Source of the DNA: Dolichospermum flos-aquae CCAP 1403/13F
Lineage (GTDB): Bacteria > Cyanobacteriota > Cyanobacteriia > Cyanobacteriales > Nostocaceae
Assembly: GCF_012516395.1 (NCBI RefSeq)
Contig: NZ_CP051206.1
Span: 4,717,334-4,781,333, forward strand
Direction: 5' to 3'
Length of the DNA: 64,000 nucleotides
The notes under the pieces were generated by a model. It was not told the DNA's origin and ran no database searches. It saw nothing but the letters and a program-made list of their open reading frames with translations. The position numbers were made by a program, and so were the translations under genes. This document shows positions 11,547 through 20,812 of the stretch, piece after piece (positions within the stretch are counted from its first letter, which is position 1; each line of letters opens with the position of its first letter).

Positions 11547-14525
11547 ATGGTATTATCAGTAGAAAACAGCGGATACGAAGCGAAAACCCAAGAAATTGCT
11601 AAACAAGTTTTAGCTGCTAGTCAGGAAAATCGCTCATTTTTATCAGCTTTACGCGACCAAATGCGCTGGGATGATAAACTACTCGATTGGGCTATGAGTA
11701 ATCCGGGTTTAAGAGTACAATTATTTCGGTTCATTGATACTTTGCCCGCAATACATAGTAAATCAGAAATCGCCTCCCATATGCAAGAATATTTGGGAGA
11801 TGAATCGGTAGAACTACCCGCAGCTTTAAAAGCAATCTTAAATTTTGCTAACCCCGATTCTATGCCCGCACAGGTAGCAGCGACAACCGTGGGAACTGCT
11901 GTAGAAACTTTAGCACACAAGTATATTTCCGGCGAAAATATTAAGCAAGTCATCAAAACCGTTGAGAGACTGCGAAAAGAGAAAATGGCTTTCACCATTG
12001 ATTTACTCGGTGAAGCGGTAATTACGGAAGTAGAAGCGCAATCTTATTTAGAAAGATACCTGGAATTGATGCAGCAATTGGTAGAAGCATCAAAAAATTG
12101 GGCGAAAATTCCCGCTATTGATGAAGCTGACGGCGAAAATATCCCGAAAGTTCAGGTTTCTGTCAAATTAACGGCGTTTTACTCCCAATTTGACCCTTTA
12201 GATGCTCAAGGTAGTGAAGCAAGAGTCAGCAATCATATTCGGACTTTACTCCGTCGCGCTCAAGAATTGGGCGCAGCAGTCCATTTTGACATGGAACAAT
12301 ACGCCTACAAGGATATTACTTTTACCATTCTCAAAAAACTGTTACTGGAAGAGGAATTTCGTCAACGCACAGATATTGGCATGACAATCCAAGCATATCT
12401 GCGTGATAGTGAACAAGACGCTAGAGATATCATTGCTTGGTTAAAACAACGCGGTTATCCTCTCAGTATTCGCTTGGTTAAAGGTGCATATTGGGATCAG
12501 GAAACTATTAAAGCTGCTCAAAAGCATTGGCCACAACCAGTTTACAATGATAAAGTCGCCACCGATGCCAATTTTGAGACGATTACGCAACTATTACTCG
12601 AAAATCATGAGTATGTCTATTCTGCCATAGGAAGTCATAATGTGCGATCGCAATCTCGCGCCATAGCCATAGCGGAAAGTCTCAATGTTCCCCGTCGTCG
12701 CTTTGAAATGCAAGTGCTTTACGGCATGGGTGATAAAATAGCTAAAGCTTTGGTAGATAAGGGTTATCGCGTCCGGGTCTATTGTCCCTACGGTGACTTA
12801 TTACCGGGAATGGCTTATTTAATTCGTAGGTTGTTGGAAAATACCGCAAATAGCTCCTTTTTACGCCAAAATTTAGAAAATCGTCCAATTGAAGAATTAC
12901 TAGCACCACCAATACCAGTTCTAACTTCCCCCTCGCTTGCGGGGGGGACTGAGGGGGGGTTCTGCGGTGTTGCGGATACTGATTTTGCCAAGGAAGAAAG
13001 CAGGGATAGTTCGCGTTTAGCTTTCGAGGGTGTACGTCCGCAGTTGGGTAAAACTTATTTACCTTTCATTAATGGGGAATATGTAAATACGACAACTTTT
13101 GTAGATTCTCTTAACCCTTCTAACTTTAGTCAAATTGTCGGTAAAGTAGGTTTACTTAGCATTGAACAAGCTGAGGAAGCAATGAAATTTGCTAAAGCTG
13201 CTTTTCCCGCTTGGAAAAAAACTCCTGTTAAGCAACGTGCGGATATTTTGCGTCAAGCTGGGAAGTTAATGGAAGAAAGACGCGCTGAACTTTCCGCTTG
13301 GATAGTTTTGGAGGTGGGGAAACCTGTTAAGGAAGCTGACGGGGAAGTTTCGGAAGCTATTGATTTTTGTCTTTATTATGCTGAGGAAATGGAACGGTTG
13401 GATAAGGGTGTAATTTATGATGTGGTTGGGGAAACCAATCGTTATATTTACCAGCCCAAAGGAATCGCTATTGTGATTTCTCCCTGGAATTTTCCTTTGG
13501 CTATTGCTTGCGGTATGACTGTCGCTGCTTTGGTTTCGGGAAATTGTACTTTACTCAAACCGGCGGAAACTTCTTCTGTTATTACTGCAAAATTTACAGA
13601 AATCTTAATGGAAGCGGGAATCCCCAAAGGTGTTTTTCAATACGTTCCTGGTAAGGGTTCTCAAGTCGGCGCTTATTTGGTAAATCATCCTGATACTCAT
13701 GTCATTGCTTTTACTGGTTCTCAAGAAGTAGGTTGTAGAATTTACGCAGAAGCCGCAATTCTCAAACCTGGTCAAAAGCATCTTAAAAAGGTAATTGCAG
13801 AAATGGGTGGCAAAAATGGCATCATTGTTGATGAAAGTGCTGATTTAGACCAGGCTGTTGTCGGCGTTGTCCAATCTGCTTTTGGTTATAGTGGTCAAAA
13901 ATGTTCTGCTTGTTCACGAGTGATTGTGCTTGAACCCATTTATGATGCTTTTGTGGAAAGGTTGGTAGAAGCCACAAAATCCTTGAATATTGGGGAAACG
14001 GAGTTACCCAGTACCCAAGTTGGTCCGGTAATTGATGCTAATGCCCAATCTCGCATTTTGGAGTATATTGAAGAAGGCAAAAAAGAAGCTAAATTAGCTT
14101 TAGAGTTACCCGCACCCACCCAAGGTTATTTTATCGGTCCTGTGATTTTTTCAGAAGTACCCGCAAATGGAGTTATTGCACAACAGGAAATATTTGGACC
14201 TGTCTTAGCGGTAATTCGAGTTAAAGATTTTCAAGAAGCAATAGATGTTGCCAACGGCACAAATTACGCTTTAACTGGTGGTCTTTATTCTCGCACACCT
14301 TCCCACATTGAACAAGCGCAAGCAGAATTTGAAGTAGGGAACTTATACATTAACCGGAATATTACCGGGGCGTTAGTTTCCCGTCAACCCTTTGGTGGGT
14401 TTAAACTTTCTGGAGTCGGTTCAAAAGCTGGAGGACCAGATTATCTGTTGCAATTCTTAGAACCACGCCATATCACAGAAAACATCCAACGTCAAGGTTT
14501 TGCCCCAATTGAGGGTGCTGAATAA
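11547..14525 (+). CDS. putA: Bifunctional proline dehydrogenase / glutamate semialdehyde dehydrogenase
   Basis: This enzyme oxidises proline to glutamate in two steps. Residues about 20-440 form the FAD-linked proline dehydrogenase barrel, with SVKLTAFYSQFDP and RLVKGAYWDQE. Residues about 500-985 form an aldehyde dehydrogenase with SPWNFPLAIACG, the general-base Glu in AEMGGKNG and the catalytic Cys in GQKCSACSR. I chose ATG 11547 over the in-frame TTG at 11529 because its N terminus (MVLSVENSGYEAKTQEIAKQ) reads as a normal start. An odd Gly/Ser/Pro-rich insertion encoded by a GC-rich palindromic repeat (about 12930-12965) sits in the linker between the domains. Confidence 0.95.
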   Translation: MVLSVENSGYEAKTQEIAKQVLAASQENRSFLSALRDQMRWDDKLLDWAMSNPGLRVQLFRFIDTLPAIHSKSEIASHMQEYLGDESVELPAALKAILNFANPDSMPAQVAATTVGTAVETLAHKYISGENIKQVIKTVERLRKEKMAFTIDLLGEAVITEVEAQSYLERYLELMQQLVEASKNWAKIPAIDEADGENIPKVQVSVKLTAFYSQFDPLDAQGSEARVSNHIRTLLRRAQELGAAVHFDMEQYAYKDITFTILKKLLLEEEFRQRTDIGMTIQAYLRDSEQDARDIIAWLKQRGYPLSIRLVKGAYWDQETIKAAQKHWPQPVYNDKVATDANFETITQLLLENHEYVYSAIGSHNVRSQSRAIAIAESLNVPRRRFEMQVLYGMGDKIAKALVDKGYRVRVYCPYGDLLPGMAYLIRRLLENTANSSFLRQNLENRPIEELLAPPIPVLTSPSLAGGTEGGFCGVADTDFAKEESRDSSRLAFEGVRPQLGKTYLPFINGEYVNTTTFVDSLNPSNFSQIVGKVGLLSIEQAEEAMKFAKAAFPAWKKTPVKQRADILRQAGKLMEERRAELSAWIVLEVGKPVKEADGEVSEAIDFCLYYAEEMERLDKGVIYDVVGETNRYIYQPKGIAIVISPWNFPLAIACGMTVAALVSGNCTLLKPAETSSVITAKFTEILMEAGIPKGVFQYVPGKGSQVGAYLVNHPDTHVIAFTGSQEVGCRIYAEAAILKPGQKHLKKVIAEMGGKNGIIVDESADLDQAVVGVVQSAFGYSGQKCSACSRVIVLEPIYDAFVERLVEATKSLNIGETELPSTQVGPVIDANAQSRILEYIEEGKKEAKLALELPAPTQGYFIGPVIFSEVPANGVIAQQEIFGPVLAVIRVKDFQEAIDVANGTNYALTGGLYSRTPSHIEQAQAEFEVGNLYINRNITGALVSRQPFGGFKLSGVGSKAGGPDYLLQFLEPRHITENIQRQGFAPIEGAE
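12928..12964. repeat. GC-rich palindromic repeat inserted in putA linker
   Basis: Within putA, CCCCCTCGC and GCGGGGGGG face each other, followed by a second G run (GACTGAGGGGGGG). This looks like an intergenic cyanobacterial palindrome embedded in frame. It encodes about 12 extra residues (SPSLAGGTEGGF) at the junction of the two catalytic domains. Confidence 0.6.
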
Positions 14526-14540
14526 TTAGATGATATCACC

Positions 14541-14573
14541 AGATCCCCGACTTCTTGAAGAAGTCGGGGATCT
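14541..14573. terminator. perfect palindrome, likely bidirectional terminator
   Basis: A 15-bp perfect stem (AGATCCCCGACTTCT / AGAAGTCGGGGATCT) lies between the convergent ends of putA and the toxin gene. Near-identical palindromes recur at 16562-16591 and 43661-43693, so it is also a dispersed repeat family. Confidence 0.65.
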
Positions 14574-14610
14574 TTAAATCCTGTCAGTTTCTCAACCCAA
14601 GTTACTGTTA

Positions 14611-15078
14611 CTACTCAAGTTCATCCACATTTACCCTACAATCTCCTAATAACTCATCCAAACTATCTGGAAACGTCCCTCTTGTTACCATTTTAGTAAA
14701 CACATCATAACAGTCATCCTTAGCACCTTCTTTACGCGGAAACCCTAACCATAAAATCACAATTGCTTTTAATTCTGGAGTATCAAACACGCGAAAAAAT
14801 AGCCGATACCGTTCTGGTAAACCCATTTTTTTGACTCGACTATAGCGTTTTAATGCACCCGTTAAGACAAAATGACTAGCAAAAGGATCAGAAGTAATTT
14901 TGGTTTCAATTGCTATAGTAATTGCTGCAAAAAGTTTCACTGTTGCATGAGTTTTAAACTCTGCTTCTGGTAATTGTTCTCGCAAATTAGTAACGCGATT
15001 TGATAACGCTTGATATTGATTACCAAATAATTGAGGATGGAAATAAATTTCCCAATTATTACTAACAAATTTACTCAT
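14611..15078 (-). CDS. YhaV-like type II toxin
   Basis: This 155-residue protein resembles YhaV, the ribosome-associated mRNA endonuclease toxin of the RelE superfamily. Features are an N-terminal WEIYFHPQLFGNQYQAL, a central KLFAAITIAIETKITSDP, the strand-rich LPERYRLFFRVF, and VILWLGFPRKEGAKDDCYDVF with conserved basic and acidic residues near the C terminus. Its start overlaps the upstream antitoxin gene by 8 bases, the normal arrangement for prlF-yhaV pairs. Function is inferred from this resemblance and gene order. Confidence 0.82.
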   Translation of the reverse strand: MSKFVSNNWEIYFHPQLFGNQYQALSNRVTNLREQLPEAEFKTHATVKLFAAITIAIETKITSDPFASHFVLTGALKRYSRVKKMGLPERYRLFFRVFDTPELKAIVILWLGFPRKEGAKDDCYDVFTKMVTRGTFPDSLDELLGDCRVNVDELE

Positions 15079-15391
15079 CTTCTAATTGCACACCTTCAAT
15101 TAGTTGATGAGCATTTTTAGACATTTCTGTTGTATAAGGTTGTAATGTATTATTTTTCAATGCTTCTGTGGTGGCAAAATCAAGAAACAACTGCATTAAT
15201 AGAGAGTCTTCTGCATCTTCATCATCCTGCAATTGAGGAACAATTCGCACAATTGCTGTATCGGGTGATAAAACCTCAATCCAACCATCTGCATTCGCAA
15301 ATTGGGGATGTTCACGATAGAAATCAGCAGGAAGTCGAAACCCTGAACTGTTACCAATTTTGGTACTACGAATATTGTAGGAGTTACTCAT
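15071..15391 (-). CDS. PrlF/AbrB-like antitoxin
   Basis: This 106-residue partner of the YhaV-like toxin has an N-terminal half that reads as a swapped-hairpin AbrB-type DNA-binding domain (IRSTKIGNSSGFRLPADFY, about 7-25, ending near PDTAIVRIVP). The C-terminal half is acidic, as expected for a segment that wraps and neutralises a toxin, and also autorepresses the operon. It is the first gene of the pair. The overlapping stop/start with the toxin keeps the antitoxin translated first. Confidence 0.8.
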   Translation of the reverse strand: MSNSYNIRSTKIGNSSGFRLPADFYREHPQFANADGWIEVLSPDTAIVRIVPQLQDDEDAEDSLLMQLFLDFATTEALKNNTLQPYTTEMSKNAHQLIEGVQLEDE

Positions 15392-15540
15392 TTGTGGTGT
15401 ATGTACATGATGTAATTACATTATAACAAACAATAAATAGTGATTTATCAGTAGTTATTGACTATATAAGATTTGTAAAAAATGATATTATACTATAGAC
15501 AAAATTACACAAATAACCTCTTTTTTCTGCTCAGGGTTTA

Positions 15541-15939
15541 GAGAATGTCCTGAAAGGAGGTGTATTAATCCAGTGTTTTAGCAAAAATATGGTACAAGAG
15601 ATATCTAATGTATTGTATGCAAAGTTTGGTAATAGGGTAAACCGTCGTAGTGGAGAGGATATTAGCAGTCAAGTAAAACGCATGAAATTGGCAGTTGAGC
15701 CGCAAACCATCAATGTTGCATTGGTTTGGGATACTAAAGGATATGATGCTAATATTGTGTATGTTATTAATCCAGATGGAGGAGATCAAAACCCTATAAA
15801 AAAACGTTCCCTGTTTTATGTAGCTGCTACCCGCGCAAAGCAATTTTTAGCTGTTTATAGTTCCATACCTGAACAAAATGCTCCTATAATGCAAGATGCA
15901 CTTAGAGCAGTGCAGAATCTTGAGCGACAACTTATATAG
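15541..15939 (+). pseudogene. C-terminal remnant of a UvrD/Rep-type helicase
   Basis: The frame is interrupted by stops upstream of about 15517 and carries only the end of a superfamily 1 helicase. It contains a KGYDANIVYVINPDGGD segment (motif V region) and SLFYVAATRAKQFLAVYSS (motif VI, with the conserved ATRAK). The 116-132 visible residues compare with more than 600 in intact helicases, and no Walker motifs remain. The ATG at 15589 is probably not a real start. The fragment suggests a lost DNA-processing or defence gene next to the toxin-antitoxin pair. Confidence 0.7.
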
Positions 15940-15955
15940 GTTTTTATTCTCCTTA

Positions 15956-16477
15956 ATGATGACTCCTAAAACATCTCTTGCTAATTCAATACTAGATATA
16001 AATCAAATTATTCAACCAATTATCGGCGAAATTTGCCATCAAATTACATTTAGTTATGGGGATGAATTACGGTTACATTTTGGTAAAATGACTGCCTATA
16101 ATCATCCTAAATTAGCACATTTATGCAAAGGAAGCTGGCGACTTAACACTAGGGCTACACCTTGGTATTTAATGCTAAGAAATAGTCTTTTCAGTCATTG
16201 TCATTCATCTATGTTCGTAAATAATCAAAACGCTGCCGAACTTGCTAAAATACAATTACAGTGTTTGGAAAATAAAAAACTAACTAATTTTGTAATTGAT
16301 AGTAATAATTTTAAACTCACTTTATCATTTGAGGATCATTACGAACTAATTTTAGAACCAGATTTAGAAGATGATTCTGGGCTTGCTTATTGGGAATTAA
16401 TGATGCCAAATGAGCAAATCTTAACCGTTGCTCCGGGAATGTTTTGGGAATGTAAATCAATTCATGAACGTTATTAG
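15956..16477 (+). CDS. hypothetical protein
   Basis: This 173-residue soluble protein belongs to no family I recognise. The likely start is ATG 15956 (MMTPKTSLANSILDINQ), 16 bases after the helicase remnant stops. The sequence contains ITFSYGDELRLHFGKM and a C-terminal acidic stretch (LILEPDLEDDSGLAYWELMMP), suggesting an alpha/beta fold like small cargo or immunity-type proteins, but this is only an impression. It lies in the decayed patch between putA and the antiporter gene. Confidence 0.6.
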   Translation: MMTPKTSLANSILDINQIIQPIIGEICHQITFSYGDELRLHFGKMTAYNHPKLAHLCKGSWRLNTRATPWYLMLRNSLFSHCHSSMFVNNQNAAELAKIQLQCLENKKLTNFVIDSNNFKLTLSFEDHYELILEPDLEDDSGLAYWELMMPNEQILTVAPGMFWECKSIHERY

Positions 16478-16879
16478 TCTAGACATCCTAATTCTGACAA
16501 TATCAACATCCTGTCAATCCTTAAATCCTGGATATCCTGATTCTGACTATCCATCTTAATATATCCCCGACTTCTTCAATAAGTCGGGGACCTGAAACTA
16601 ATTATCTATTTTTGGGACACTCTGGTAAGCTTTTATCAGCGTAATTACAATCAAAATGAATTAACGCTTTTCTACTAGATTCAAAGACTCCAAATCTATA
16701 GTATCGCTTAAATTCTCAGCATAATGTAAGTGCGTATTTTTTTCCATGTAAACGCGATTTATAACCGCCGGTCTAATTGTATATCACAACTTATAGCTGT
16801 TATTAGCGGTGTATATATACCTGAATAAATTCCCGTCAAAAAAAGAGTAAAAATAAAGAAATTGTTATTCAGATAACCA
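16478..16879. other. intergenic region with palindrome and a possible gene remnant
   Basis: At 16562-16591 there is a TATCCCCGACTTCTT / AAGTCGGGGA palindrome of the family seen at 14541 and 43661. On the minus strand a 36-codon frame ending at 16602 (…FESSRKALIHFDCNYADKSL, then PECPKNR) reads like the tail of a protein but has no start. The segment just upstream on that strand continues in another frame (MEKNTHLHYAEN), so it may be a frameshifted remnant. Nothing else is visible. Confidence 0.4.
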
Positions 16880-18292
16880 ATGCAGCTTATCAGTGCAACC
16901 ATTCCCTTATTGGCCACAGCCACAGCCACCGCAGACAGTTCCATGGTATTAGCCGCTGTCCTCTTAAGCTTAGTCGTAATTTACTTTGCCAGCAAAGTTG
17001 GTGGAGAATTATGTAACAAAATCGGCTTACCAGCAGTTTTAGGTGAACTTCTCGGTGGTGTAATTATCGGTGTTTCCGTACTCCATTTGTTAGTCTTCCC
17101 AGAAGGTGGTACAGACGCTTCTAATTCCTTAATCATGACCTTCTTGCAACTCACCGCTGGATTAACCCCAGAAGCCACACCACAGGTATTTGCAGCGCAG
17201 TCTGAGGTGGTTTCAGTTTTATCAGAATTGGGTGTAATTATCCTCCTGTTTGAAATTGGCTTAGAATCCAACCTCAAAGACCTCATGGCCGTTGGTGTTC
17301 AAGCCTTCGTAGTGGCTACAGCAGGGGTAGTAGTCCCCTTTGCAGCAGGTACAGTGGGATTAATGACCATATTTGGGATTAGTGCTATTCCCGCAATTTT
17401 CGCCGGTGCAGCTTTGACTGCAACCAGTATTGGAATTACCTCCAAAGTGCTTTCCGAATTAGGACGCTTGAATTCTAAAGAAGGGCAAATTATTCTCGGT
17501 GCAGCCGTTATTGATGATGTTTTGGGAATTATCGTTCTCGCGGTAGTTGCCAGTTTAGCCAAAGATGGTGTAGTTGATGTGGGTAACGTCATTTATCTGA
17601 TTATTAGTGCCAGTGCTTTTCTCATTGGGGCGATAGTTTTTGGTAATGTCTTTAATAAATCATTTGTAGCGATCGCAGATCAACTCAAAACCAGAGGTGA
17701 ATTAGTCATCCCTGCCTTCATTTTTGCCATAATCATGGCTTACCTCGCCTCAGTCATCCATTTAGAAGCCATTCTTGGGGCTTTTGCCGCCGGGTTAGTT
17801 CTCGAAGAAACCGACAAACGCAAAGAACTCCAAAAGCAAGTTATCCCCATTGCTGATATGCTAGTTCCAGTTTTCTTCGTCACAGTCGGGGCAAAAACCG
17901 ATTTGGGAGTCTTAAACCCAGCCATTCCTACCAATCAGGAAGCCTTAATCATGGCAACTTTCCTGATCACAGTCGCCATCATTGGTAAAGTAGTGACAGG
18001 CTTAACAGTATTTGGTCAACCCGGCATTAACCGCTTGGCCATTGGTGTGGGGATGATTCCCAGGGGTGAAGTTGGCTTAGTATTTGCTGGTGTCGGTGCA
18101 GCTAGTGGTGTCCTCTCAAAACCATTAGGAGCAGCAATTATTATGATGGTTATTATTACCACATTCATCGCTCCTCCCCTGTTGAGATTTGTATTTCCAG
18201 AATCAAACACCTCAGCAAATTTAGATAGCAACTCTGGCAAAACATTAGCAGTAGAAACACCACAATCTCTCATCACCACAAAAGATGATTAG
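16880..18292 (+). CDS. nhaS3: Na+/H+ antiporter, CPA2 family (NhaS3-like)
   Basis: This 470-residue membrane antiporter exchanges Na+ or K+ for protons. It has the CPA2 (NapA/KefB) pattern: GLPAVLGELLGGVIIG near 45-60, a membrane helix with LFEIGLESNL, a core Asp-Asp pair in AAVIDDVLGIIVLA (ion-binding site) and VFFVTVGAKTD, with about 12 membrane segments. In Synechocystis, NhaS3 is the essential thylakoid antiporter of this type. Assigning this protein to that subtype is by general resemblance. The N terminus is unusually Ala/Thr-rich (ATATATADSS). It is monocistronic. Confidence 0.88.
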   Translation: MQLISATIPLLATATATADSSMVLAAVLLSLVVIYFASKVGGELCNKIGLPAVLGELLGGVIIGVSVLHLLVFPEGGTDASNSLIMTFLQLTAGLTPEATPQVFAAQSEVVSVLSELGVIILLFEIGLESNLKDLMAVGVQAFVVATAGVVVPFAAGTVGLMTIFGISAIPAIFAGAALTATSIGITSKVLSELGRLNSKEGQIILGAAVIDDVLGIIVLAVVASLAKDGVVDVGNVIYLIISASAFLIGAIVFGNVFNKSFVAIADQLKTRGELVIPAFIFAIIMAYLASVIHLEAILGAFAAGLVLEETDKRKELQKQVIPIADMLVPVFFVTVGAKTDLGVLNPAIPTNQEALIMATFLITVAIIGKVVTGLTVFGQPGINRLAIGVGMIPRGEVGLVFAGVGAASGVLSKPLGAAIIMMVIITTFIAPPLLRFVFPESNTSANLDSNSGKTLAVETPQSLITTKDD

Positions 18293-18714
18293 TAATTTGA
18301 ATTTCACCTCAAATTCTGCTGTAGATATCACAGAAGATAGTTGGAAATTTTCTCTGTTGTAGTTTTTACATTTACTATATCAGGAGGTTGGAAGAAACTT
18401 CTCTCATCCAATCTCCGTCTCCTGTAATCTGGAAACCCTCTAATTTTAAACATGGTTATTATTTCTACCTTTAATTAAATTTACTTTTTGGTTTTCTTTT
18501 GGTTCTATAAAACTTTCCTTTCCCCCCATTTTAGTAGCCTTGATAATGTTTTGTATTTCTATTTTTTTTCAGGACAGTTTTTACAGCTTAAAGATGTTTT
18601 TAGTAATTATGGAGGATAACCCGCCAATCTATGTCAGTAATTGACAGTGGTGGGTGTTTTTTGTATGTGTTCATATCATTATTAATTATTTAATTTAGCT
18701 AAGGAGAAAAAGCC
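18293..18714 (+). other. intergenic region with terminator-like hairpin ahead of amiC1
   Basis: No gene is seen. At 18618-18655 ACCCGCCA pairs with TGGTGGGT around an inner TGTCA...TGACA hairpin and is followed by a T run (GTTTTTTG). This is a good intrinsic terminator shape on the plus strand, either ending an unseen short transcript or acting in the leader of amiC1. A strong ribosome site (AAGGAG) precedes the GTG start at 18715. Confidence 0.55.
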
Positions 18715-20571
18715 GTGAAACTACAATGGTTACTACCTGCTACCTTTGGTACTGTACTCATGCTATCGTCGCCGACTTTAGCCGCAAAATTGGAATCTTG
18801 GCGATTTGATCGAAATCAAAATCTCTTAGAAATTAATACAAATAGTGCTGTAAAACCAGAAGCACAATTAGTTTTTACCCCCACTCGGTTAGTAATTGAT
18901 TTACCGGGTGTGAAATTCGGACGTTCCCAGTTAACTCAACAAATAGGTGGAGGAATTCGGGAAATTCGCATTGGTCAATTTGATGAACAAACAACCAGGA
19001 TAGTTTTAGAATTAAGTCCTGGTTATACCCTAGATCCAAAACAAGTGAAATTTGTGGGTAAAAGTGCTAATCGCTGGACAGTACAACTACCAAAATTAGA
19101 ATCTGATTCCAACTCATCTGCCACCAATAATAACACTAACAATAATAATAATAATAATTACAATTTAGTCGGCATAGATTCCCAGGCAAAACCTGAATTT
19201 TCACCCATTGCTAAAACTGCTAACAGCAGGAGGGGAACAACTCAAATTGAGAGTTTCCAAATTACTGGTGATGGGTTTTTTATGCGGACAAATGGCGGTA
19301 ATCCTCAAACTAGAATCATCAGAAGTCGAGATCAAACTACGGTATTTATTGACATTCTTGATGCAACTTTATCAGCAAATTTAACACAAGGAAATTTAGC
19401 CGTTAATAAACACGGTGTGGACAGCATTGGATTGACTCAATTGCAAACAACCCCAACATCTGTCCGCATGACCTTAAAAATCGCCACAAATAGCCCTGAT
19501 TGGCGAGTAACCGCTAGTAGCAGCGGTTTAATCATCCTTCCCACCAGGGGAATGGTTAATGCCCCTGAAACTGATAATTTTCCCCCCACCAGAAACAATA
19601 ACGACTCAATTGCGACAATTGAATCTATAGAACTTGCGGACAATGGCACACAATTATTAATTAAAGCCGACCAAGTTATATCCGCTACTACAGGTTGGGA
19701 TAAAAGTTCTGGTTTGTTCCGGATCACCATTCCTAATGCTAAATTAGCCAATGAAGTCAAAGGCCCCACTTTTAATGCTAATAGTCCTATTATCAAACTT
19801 CGTCTGCAACCGCAACCGCCAAATACTGTAGTTATCTTGATTCAACCTGCATCAGGTGTTACACTAGGTGTACTCAATCAAGCAGGAGACAAATTTCTGG
19901 CTCTAAAACTGCAACAATATCGTCAGATTAGACCACCCATGAATTTACCTCCCCTATTACCACCCAAACAACAACTACCTGACCTTAAACCCAGACAACC
20001 ACAAATTACCCCAAGGCGCTCCCTTCGTAAAGGCAAAATAGTAGTGATAATTGACCCCGGACATGGTGGTAAAGACTCAGGGGCAATTGGTATCGGTGGA
20101 GTGCTGGAAAAGGATGTTATTTTACCAATTAGCAAAAGAATTACTGAAGTTTTGGAACGAAATGGTATCCAAGTAATTATGACTAGAGGTTCTGACTACT
20201 TTGTGACTTTACCGGGACGGGTGACCATGGCACAACGGGCTAATGCTGATGTATTTGTCAGTATCCACGCTAATTCAGCAGGTGCAAATCGTCCAGAAGT
20301 TAGTGGTTTAGAGACTTATCATTATGATAGTGGTTTAAGACTAGCTCAGATTGTCCATAGTAAAATTCTGCAAAGTCTCAATGTCAGAGACAGAAACGTG
20401 CGGAAAGCTAGATTTTATGTGCTTCGCAAAACTTCTATGCCCTCAATTTTGGTAGAAACCGGTTTCTTGACCGGTAGAGACGATGCTGCCAAACTGAGAA
20501 CTTCAGCTTATCAAAATCAAATGGCCGATGCGATCGCCCAAGGCATACTTCAGTATTTAAAATCCAGATGA
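18715..20571 (+). CDS. amiC1: AMIN-domain N-acetylmuramoyl-L-alanine amidase (AmiC1-type)
   Basis: This exported peptidoglycan amidase cleaves the bond between N-acetylmuramic acid and the stem peptide. It starts at GTG with AAGGAG upstream. A signal peptide ends near residue 24 (SSPTLAA). An N-terminal AMIN domain (about 25-125) is followed by an Asn-rich linker with eight consecutive Asn, two more AMIN-like repeats (about 175-280, 295-400) and a Pro-rich stretch. The Amidase_3 zinc domain (about 440-618) has IDPGHGGKDSG, the metal His in VSIHANSAG and the catalytic Glu in ILVETGFLTG. In heterocystous cyanobacteria such paired amidases drill septal nanopores for cell-cell communication. Confidence 0.92.
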   Translation: MKLQWLLPATFGTVLMLSSPTLAAKLESWRFDRNQNLLEINTNSAVKPEAQLVFTPTRLVIDLPGVKFGRSQLTQQIGGGIREIRIGQFDEQTTRIVLELSPGYTLDPKQVKFVGKSANRWTVQLPKLESDSNSSATNNNTNNNNNNNYNLVGIDSQAKPEFSPIAKTANSRRGTTQIESFQITGDGFFMRTNGGNPQTRIIRSRDQTTVFIDILDATLSANLTQGNLAVNKHGVDSIGLTQLQTTPTSVRMTLKIATNSPDWRVTASSSGLIILPTRGMVNAPETDNFPPTRNNNDSIATIESIELADNGTQLLIKADQVISATTGWDKSSGLFRITIPNAKLANEVKGPTFNANSPIIKLRLQPQPPNTVVILIQPASGVTLGVLNQAGDKFLALKLQQYRQIRPPMNLPPLLPPKQQLPDLKPRQPQITPRRSLRKGKIVVIIDPGHGGKDSGAIGIGGVLEKDVILPISKRITEVLERNGIQVIMTRGSDYFVTLPGRVTMAQRANADVFVSIHANSAGANRPEVSGLETYHYDSGLRLAQIVHSKILQSLNVRDRNVRKARFYVLRKTSMPSILVETGFLTGRDDAAKLRTSAYQNQMADAIAQGILQYLKSR

Positions 20572-20812
20572 AAAGTAACTTTTATCACCTGTCATCTGAT
20601 TCATCACCAACCCTAGAAAAATAAATTTGCTGACCAAATGGCAACAGTAACCCGATTATATGCTATAATCCTACGCCATTAGCCGTGTCTTACTACCAAC
20701 ACCAAAATCTTTTACTTGCACAAAGTTAAATTTGCAGCGGTGATGGTCTGAAGATTAGCCCATAAGTCGAGATATTGACAAATCCCATCAATAGGAATCA
20801 GGAGAAAGGATT

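Noticed and set aside
16759-16944. 61-codon minus-strand frame upstream of the antiporter
   Set aside because: It overlaps the antiporter start antisense and is only hydrophobic by mirror of that sequence.
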